A stretch of DNA of 64,000 bases from Ornithodoros turicata (lineage: Eukaryota > Arthropoda > Arachnida > Ixodida > Argasidae), in assembly GCF_037126465.1 (NCBI RefSeq), contig NC_088203.1, forward strand, positions 78,216,168 to 78,280,167, given 5' to 3'. Shown one piece after another: positions 57,526 to 64,000 of the stretch (the first letter of the stretch is position 1; the number at the start of each line of letters is the position of its first letter). A model generated the notes under the pieces. That model had not been told where the DNA came from, did not search any database, and saw only the letters and a program-made list of their open reading frames with translations. The position numbers and the translations under genes are program-made.

Positions 57526-59480
57526 TGATGAAGTGAGGCAATGAGGCTCGTGCAGATGACGTCACGCACAGCCTTTGAGCGCGTTTGAGCCACGTGACGC
57601 GGGAAAACATGGGGATGCGTCACAGGCGTCATACTGCAGGCCGAATCAGCCAGCAGCGCATGCTTTTAAAATATACGCTCGTAATTGCATGCACACTGCA
57701 ATAGCTCACGGCAGGCCCTCTTACAGTAACTCCGGTGTGGCAATATGTTCTCCCGAGTCACGTGACCGAACGCGCCGTCACTGCACAAGCCTCATTCTGC
57801 CAGCGGCCATTCTGCGTGCGGCGCACGTGTTATTGAAGAGCGTCGTGTCCCCTAAAGATGATCTATTTGAACTCCATTGTTTGCACGGAAAAAGCCTTCG
57901 TTCTTCATGGTCGTTCGTTTAGCTTCTTTCGAAATTCCCATATGGAAACAATTATGGAATCAATGGTGATCGAACTTAAGGGGACAGCGGTTTCTTCTTT
58001 TCAAGTGAGCCAATCCCATAAATGTGGACTCAACAAGACACGTTCCCCTATTTCCTGCTTTTCGAGACACAGCAGACAATATGTTTGTCATTGGTATATT
58101 TGTGAACTTAGCTCCAAGGCCGACACTGCGGAGAGGGAGACGCAGAGTTTTGCTTGGTCCTGTTGCTTGTGTCTCTCCTCAGTGGTGTACGGACATGTGC
58201 CGTATTTTTTACGAACTTGTGAACTGTGTTGTTTTCTATTGGCGGTATAGTGACCGAAGAGTTCGCGCAGTTTCTGGAAGCAATTCACAAAGTGCAACGA
58301 GAGATGCCGCATACAACCTCGTTCAATATCAGATAAAGGATACAGACCGTCTCACTGGCCGAATAGACATTGGTTGGGATAGATGCTACAGCCGGGCTGG
58401 GCTGTCTAGGGCTCGCACGGGAGAAACTGCCCTTCGTTTTCTTATTGTTAACTGTTCGTGAAGGAATACTTCTTGGAAACTACAAGGCATGTAAGATTGT
58501 TACCGGTTCTCTGTGAAGCGTCTAACGGGTGTCTAAAACCGTAAAACAGCGGTCATGGAACGCGTTATGTGTGTGGCCACCGCTCTGCATGAGAGCGCAG
58601 CCACCGTGTAACATCTTATCGCCTGCCCGTGCTGACCCGGCCAAGCTCTGCACTCCACTGCACCTCTCAACTAAGACACTACTTACATGGTTTGTTGAAT
58701 GATTCGGCGTAATTAATTCAGAGATGATTCTGTGTTATTCCGTACGTGATTCACGAAAATTTCGAAGCTATACTTGTGGCTTTATCTGCTGCTTCATCGT
58801 AACATTTCCATTTGGCAATATTCGCCATTAGCACGTGAGTAAGGTTGCTTTAGTTTTTCTTGTTGAGGTTCAGACCTGCGCTTATGACCACAGACTTCTC
58901 GAGCCGTAAGTTCACAAGTTGAAGTACACTGGTTCACCATCTCAACTGCGGTTATTTCTTTAAGGATCGCAGACCAAACTCCAAATATTGGTAGGGGAGG
59001 CTTGAGTCGGTACTGTTTCATGTCTCCGCAAGCGGAGAAAACCTTCAGGAAATCCATTTTTGATACTTCAGTTTACGTGCATTTGTTTAGCCGACGGCAG
59101 CCGCAACCATTTTCAGGACTTATTCCAAACTCCAATTTAAAAATATCCAGGACACAGTCATGCTCTTTTCTGTGTTTACTTGTTCTGTGTTTTTGTGTTG
59201 TCTAAGTGTTTATCTGATGTGGCAAATCTGAGGCCATACTTTTTTTTTTTCATATTTTTTTACTGCACCCCCCCCCCCCCCGATCTCAGCAATAAATCCG
59301 TCCCTGGGTGTCAGCCAATTGCAGAAGATGATTTTGAAACACAGGCTTTCTGTGGCTACGAGTGGCTGCGCATGCGGCTTATGCCAGCTTGCTTCCACAG
59401 CTACGGTCGCCGCTACAAGTAACGTCGTCATTGGCGGACTCTTTTCAACTGTTCAGAACGAGCTCGTACAAGCTGCCTTA
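57526..59480. other. no gene recognised
   Basis: Open frames up to 145 codons (58024-58461) lack recognisable domains. A T10 run and a C14 run (about 59268-59281) occur. Nothing else can be supported. Confidence 0.4.
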
Positions 59481-59485
59481 CTCGG

Positions 59486-59720
59486 TAGCCCAGTCGGTAA
59501 CGTGTTGGCTTGTTGAGCTCAAGTTCGCGGGTTCGATCCCGGCTAAGGACGGCAGCAATGCGGGGGAAGTATGGTGGGCTAGAAGGATTGGTGAGCCGTT
59601 CGGCGGTTGTCATATGTACCCGCCGATGTTCCTGCCGAGAGATGGCGCCAAGCGTATCTCGGCGATATGCGATCTAATCGCCTCTCGCGTCGTGACGTGC
59701 GTACTCGTCACGTGATTACA
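59486..59720 (+). repeat. tRNA-derived SINE copy 4 (different subfamily)
   Basis: Box A TAGCCCAGTCGG (59486-59497) and box B GGTTCGATCCC (59530-59540) lie in a tRNA-like head, followed by GGACGGCAGCAATGCGGGGG and a body unlike the other SINEs. The acceptor stem is not closed, so it is not a functional tRNA gene. Confidence 0.7.
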
Positions 59721-60454
59721 CACCTGCCGTTAACCCATGAGCGTGCCTTTTCTTTGCTCTGCATGCAAAATGCCCCTTGAGTGCCTCCTGCAGGAGCAAA
59801 CGAATGGCACACCCAAATATCAGTGCTGACATTCGTCGGCGCGTCCCTATCAGCCCTCGGGTCTGGGACACGTGTACTTTGATAACGATAAAGACGTGTT
59901 CGAGCAGCCGGTTCTGCCTTTGGGTAGTGATATTCGTGATATGGTGCGACCTTTAGGACCTTTATGGAGCGACCTTTACCTTCCAGGTTGCGAGGTCCGG
60001 TGACGGAGGATTGTGATAGAAATGTTTAAGTCGGTGGTGGGCTATAAGCGTGAGATATACGTTAACTGCAGCTAACCAACGGAAGCGATAGAATTGCTGA
60101 TTACAGTCTGCATATCAGCAGTTAGTAGAGGGAAGGAATCCAGAAGACAAAGGGGACGACACGAAAATATAACGATTTATACATTTATTTCAGAATACTG
60201 GTCCCAGAAGGAACCTGGGAAAGAGTAGGGAACGTACATTAATTATATAATATATACACATAATACACTCGTATAGTGGCGACAATTCGAAAGAAACCCG
60301 CAAAAGAGACGCAGCAAAGGGGTCCCAAGTTACCTTCGCGAACGTGACGATCGGTAACACGAGTGTTCTATATACCGGTAGTCTGACCTAAGCAGTAGCA
60401 TAATGAAGTGTTCTTCTGAGATAGAAGAGGCTTTCTCTTGACTGTGATGCCTAT

Positions 60455-61330
60455 TAAGCGCACGTGAAAATTCCATCTAAAATCGGACGGGACGCCGACC
60501 CCAAGATATTTGTACTAAGCTCCCTTGCAAGTATACGTACTATGATGTTGGCAAAGCCTTTGTTCTACATACAACAGCATAGACACGGTTTTGTCGGTGT
60601 TCAAATTGATTTGCAATTTGTAACACCACTCGTTGATGTGTTCTGAACTGCTTTGCAAAGGTGCGTAATATAAGGCGAGCAAGGTGAGCCATAAGCAAAG
60701 CAGACAGAAAAAAAAGAAAGAAAAAGAGAGAGCGAGCGATCGGCATATTGAGGAGGCACGTTCAGACATCCCTATGTTTTTCGGAATATATCGCGCGATA
60801 TGTTACGCAGTCATCACCGAATAAACATGCTTTACAATTAATGTTACTTAACATATCGTGCATATAGACAAGAAACAGCAAAAGTTTCAAGACTGACTCC
60901 TGTCGTATACCCCAGGTGTATGGGGTTCGATCAGACAGGGAATCAGTCCCGAAGCCAATCCATGATCTTGGTATTATGTGTCAGCTTTCTATAGGGTACG
61001 TACACGGTCAAATGCCTTGGAGAGATGCAAAACCAATATTTCAATTTGTAGGTTATTATATAAAGCAAATGCAAAGTCGTGGATGAAATCAAACAGGGCC
61101 ATGACAGCAGAGTAGCCCCCACGAAAGATATGGTGCAAGGAATGCTGTTACTTGATCGTGATGTTAATTGTTTGGAAAAGATGTGCTTTAGCAATTCACA
61201 AAAGCTGGAAAGAAGAGAAAATTCGAAACCAAAGTCGGGACCCCTGCCTTACGTATCGGTTTTATACGAGCGCATTTCCATTCGTTCGGGACAGTCCCTT
61301 CGTCCAGTGATATCTGGAAAATAATTTTGA
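60455..61330 (-). pseudogene. LINE reverse transcriptase remnant (CR1/jockey-like)
   Basis: On the minus strand, in order: FIHDFAFALYNNLQIEILVL then HLSKAFDRV (RT domain with catalytic Asp), TGVSLETF (decayed PQG block), ACLFGDDCVTYRAIY (the F-x-DD active site intact), EHINEWCYKLQINLNTDKTV and YKYLGVGVPSDFRWNFHV. Motif order and spacing are right but frames are broken. It has no RNase H and is a different clade from the 51-56 kb element. Confidence 0.88.
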
Positions 61331-61344
61331 GCAATTGCGCAGCT

Positions 61345-61480
61345 TACTCGGCGTACCTTCAAAAATAACAAAAATAACAAAGACGGTTAAGAGCATCAAC
61401 TGTTTACTATATACATTAAAAACAAGACTTTCGTGCAGTAGGCTGCACTTCTTCAGGTTTGAGGACCTGTTACAACTTGT
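61345..61480 (-). repeat. retroelement 3'-end repeat with hairpin and A-rich satellite
   Basis: Reverse complement of 61412-61462: CCTGAAGAAGTGCAG, CCTA, CTGCACGAAAGTCTT, then T-rich DNA and a (TTTTTGTTA)n tail (61355-61380 on this strand). It matches 9270-9330. Possibly the 3' end of a retroposon. Confidence 0.55.
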
Positions 61481-61649
61481 GAAGCATATATAAAAAAACC
61501 AAGTCACATGGTACAAGAGAAAAGGGTAAGGGTGAAGTGAACTATAAACGCAATACAAATGCAATACAAAACAAAAATGAAAGACAAAACGCAATCAGTA
61601 GGAGGTGGCTGGACAAGGTCAGACAGACATACAGATGAGTCGGAGTTGT

Positions 61650-61990
61650 ACTACCAGCTCCGGTGGCGCAGCGGTAACGCGTGCGCTTGGAGACTGGGAG
61701 GTCCGCGGTTCGAATCCGCGGGCCGGCTGTGCCGTCTGGGGTTTTTCCTGGGTTTCCCTCAGATGTGTAATAGGCGTATGCCGGCACAGTGCCCCTCAAG
61801 TCGGCCCATGGACGCAGCTATCCTCCCCCCGAGCGGATTCCGCTCGGTCTTCCACTTCACCCTTTCCTCTCCTCCTCTCCACCACCTTTCCCTTCCCGAG
61901 AAACATGCCGCCTAATCAGGCAGACAGACCTCTCGGGTTCCTCCCAACGACACTCCTCCTCCTCCCTCCTCCTCCTAGTTGTACGTGGAG
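61650..61990 (+). repeat. tRNA-derived SINE copy 5 (best preserved head)
   Basis: Box A TGGCGCAGCGG (61664-61674) and box B GGTTCGAATCC (61707-61717), then GCCGGCTGTGCCGTCTGGGG, TTTCCCTCAGATG, CCGGCACAGTGCCCCTCAAG and TCGGCCCATGGACGCAGC, ending in a CTCCTCCTCC-rich tail. Same family as copy 1. Confidence 0.88.
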
Positions 61991-63740
61991 GAAACCAATG
62001 AACATCACATGAATAGGCACAGCAGCCAGTTGGCACAAAAGGCTTTAGAATGCGTAGGGCTCAAGGGCGGAGGATTGAGGGCACACAGCACCTTGATGGC
62101 TAAGAGCTTCCAGACTTTGGGAAAGTAACGCGGAGTTGGTGTCTTACTGATTGTGTATCATCGTGTATGGCTGTTCAAAAGACTTCTTCATATTTACCTC
62201 CCACAGTGGCATAATAAGAAATAGAGATACAAGTGCTGCTTTAAAGTAATGTCATACTAATACTAATTCGGGAGTTTAAGTTGTGCGACAACGGTGATAC
62301 ATCTATTAGGAGTTTCCCATATCTTCTATATAATTTGTTCTCTGCTGTGCGTCATTTTGTTCCTCTTTTGCTCGATACTTTGAGTAGTCATATGCCAAAT
62401 TTGCTGGGAGTACGCAACAAAGACGCTATAATATTTCTTTTTAGTCTCACTTAATTTCCTCATTTCCTCCTTCAGTGCCTTCGTCAAACCTGAAGCCAGG
62501 GTTAGTTTTCATCGCCGTCTAATTTTGTTTATGCGACGTTTAAGATGCTAAGCTTCGCGTGTCAGCCATGGTCTTTGAGTGTAAACCCTGTCTTTTTCGT
62601 TTTCCTCGTTTTTCCTTTATCTTACCTTCCTTCTCTTTTTCGTTTTTCCCATTTTTTTTAAATAGCAAGCCGGCTCTTTGCCTGGCTAGCCTTTCCTTGT
62701 TTTTTTTTCTTAATAAACATATTACCCCCCTCCCCCTGTAAGGCTTCTTGGACACGAACGTTCTTGTGGACATGTGTACAGTGGCCTTGAAAAAATTTCA
62801 GGCCATATTAACATTTCTCGAGATGCTACAGATCCAGTTAAAATTTGTACCAGGATCTGCCCAAGGAATATCGTGGAATATCTGGATTTTAGGTCTGTCA
62901 TGCTTAAATTTTATATGGTGCATCTCAAGAACCATCTTGTGATCTGAATGTCAACCAACTTGGTACTTGGCAGTCCCATTTCCAGTGAAGGGTGTTAGGA
63001 ACCAGGAACAGATCACGTATTGAAGCAGAAGACTCTTGACTTCTAGTGTACCTCACAGCAAAAGGCAATATCAAGTAGTGCATTTTCATTTATGAAGTCT
63101 CAAACTCCGGTTTTGGTTTTTCTAATTTACACTTCAACATGGGACCATATACTGAACAATCATGACATTATATCCTTAACCGTGTTCAATGTCAATGGGT
63201 TTCATTTGTAACTATGTTACACCCTTTTTAATATAACCTGATGATGGCGGTGATGAGGTAACAGAAAAAGATGGGGATATGAGTCGCGACAGAGTCGGGG
63301 CCACCCCAGGACGCATACAAGCGACGAAAATGCAAACAGATGCACATACGGTGAACGGATCAATTTCAAAATGTAGGACAAAGGTCTCAGAACGAGTGAG
63401 GGTATTATGACACAAGTAATATGGCGGGGGGGGGGGGGGCACACCAAGCGAGCACTTCGCAAGTCATAGGGCACATGTATATTATGCTTTTCAACTTGAA
63501 TCTTTATAATCTATAATGACGGCATTAAGGCTGTCGGTTGTGGGCCACAAACCCAGGTGACGAATTTCCCCATTTATCATCATCAGTGTATTCGTTGTTA
63601 TTGTATAATGTCACGCTAGCAGCGCTCTTAGGCCGCTCAATCAGTGGATACAATGAGTTTAACATGATGTTCTGGAACCCTTTGTATAACATCAATTCCA
63701 TTCAAGCATTTTCGGTTAATAATACAAGTGTGGCATTTTT
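61991..63740. other. no gene recognised
   Basis: Contains T-rich tracts near 62640-62720 and a G14 run at 63426-63439. No coding feature can be supported. Confidence 0.4.
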
Positions 63741-63742
63741 TC

Positions 63743-63747
<5 letters not shown>

Positions 63748-63795
<48 letters not shown>
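63748..63795. repeat. (CT)n(AT)n compound microsatellite
   Basis: About ten CT units followed by about 15 TA units. The open frames reported across it are produced by the repeat. Confidence 0.95.
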
Positions 63796-63800
<5 letters not shown>

Positions 63801-64000
63801 CTGCAACAAAATAAGGAGCAAGGAAGAAGGAGCAAGGAAATAAGGAATGTATCTTTCGCGCTATATATATATGACTCGGTCGTTCTACTGGTCAACAGTA
63901 AAACCGTGCGTGCTACAATTTCGTTTTTTATGGCCGATACCATGTTCCTTTATAGTTACCATAGGGAGCAAAAGAATTACATAACAACTAAGATGTGCTG

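Noticed and set aside
58024..58461. 145-codon open frame
   Set aside because: No recognisable motif, no splice or transposon context; frames on the other strand overlap it.
59486..59556. Possible tRNA gene
   Set aside because: Both internal promoter boxes are good, but the acceptor stem does not close and a SINE-like body follows.
61664..61735. Possible tRNA gene
   Set aside because: Box A and B are intact, but the body is shared with the copy at 228 and no acceptor stem pairs; it is a SINE.
63538..63943. Overlapping ORFs on both strands near the end of the window
   Set aside because: They run through a (CT)n(AT)n microsatellite that generates open frames on both strands.

Overview
The window is eukaryotic: genes are split by spliceosomal introns, intergenic DNA is long, and decayed transposons are everywhere. 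The tRNA-derived SINEs, an intronless TRAF6-like RING/MATH gene and an invertebrate class 1 semaphorin suggest a chelicerate, most likely a tick. That is inference; the species cannot be read from the sequence.

Layout. (1) 1-8.7 kb: a SINE and a hairpin repeat, then an intact single-exon TRAF-like gene at 3707-4999 (+), a second SINE, and non-coding DNA. (2) 8.8-40.0 kb: one large + strand gene, a transmembrane semaphorin (Sema-1a type). Eighteen exons run from inside the N-terminal sema domain to the stop codon. The 5' exon or exons with the start codon and signal peptide were not found and are probably outside the window. All exon phases join, one intron uses a GC-AG boundary, and the introns hold at least fifteen mobile-element remnants. 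(3) 40-43.6 kb: the probable 3' UTR and downstream DNA without a recognisable gene. (4) 44-64 kb: a transposon graveyard. It contains a Tigger/pogo MITE, an orphan minus-strand ORF cluster that may derive from a Polinton-type DNA polymerase B, a nearly intact but broken Tigger transposase, a Copia retrotransposon split by a 5.5 kb RNase H-bearing LINE, a minus-strand LINE reverse-transcriptase remnant, two more SINEs and simple repeats.

Two host genes can be supported. The semaphorin is an axon-guidance ligand/receptor of the plexin system. The TRAF-like protein is a probable E3 ubiquitin ligase/adaptor of innate immune or TNF/Toll signalling. Nothing in the sequence links them functionally. 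I see no CRISPR array, rRNA gene, genuine tRNA gene or bacterial operon. The items most worth checking are the minus-strand PolB-like fragment, the nested inverted-repeat elements, the ribozyme-like cores in two dispersed repeats, and the GC-AG intron. None is proven to be a new system.
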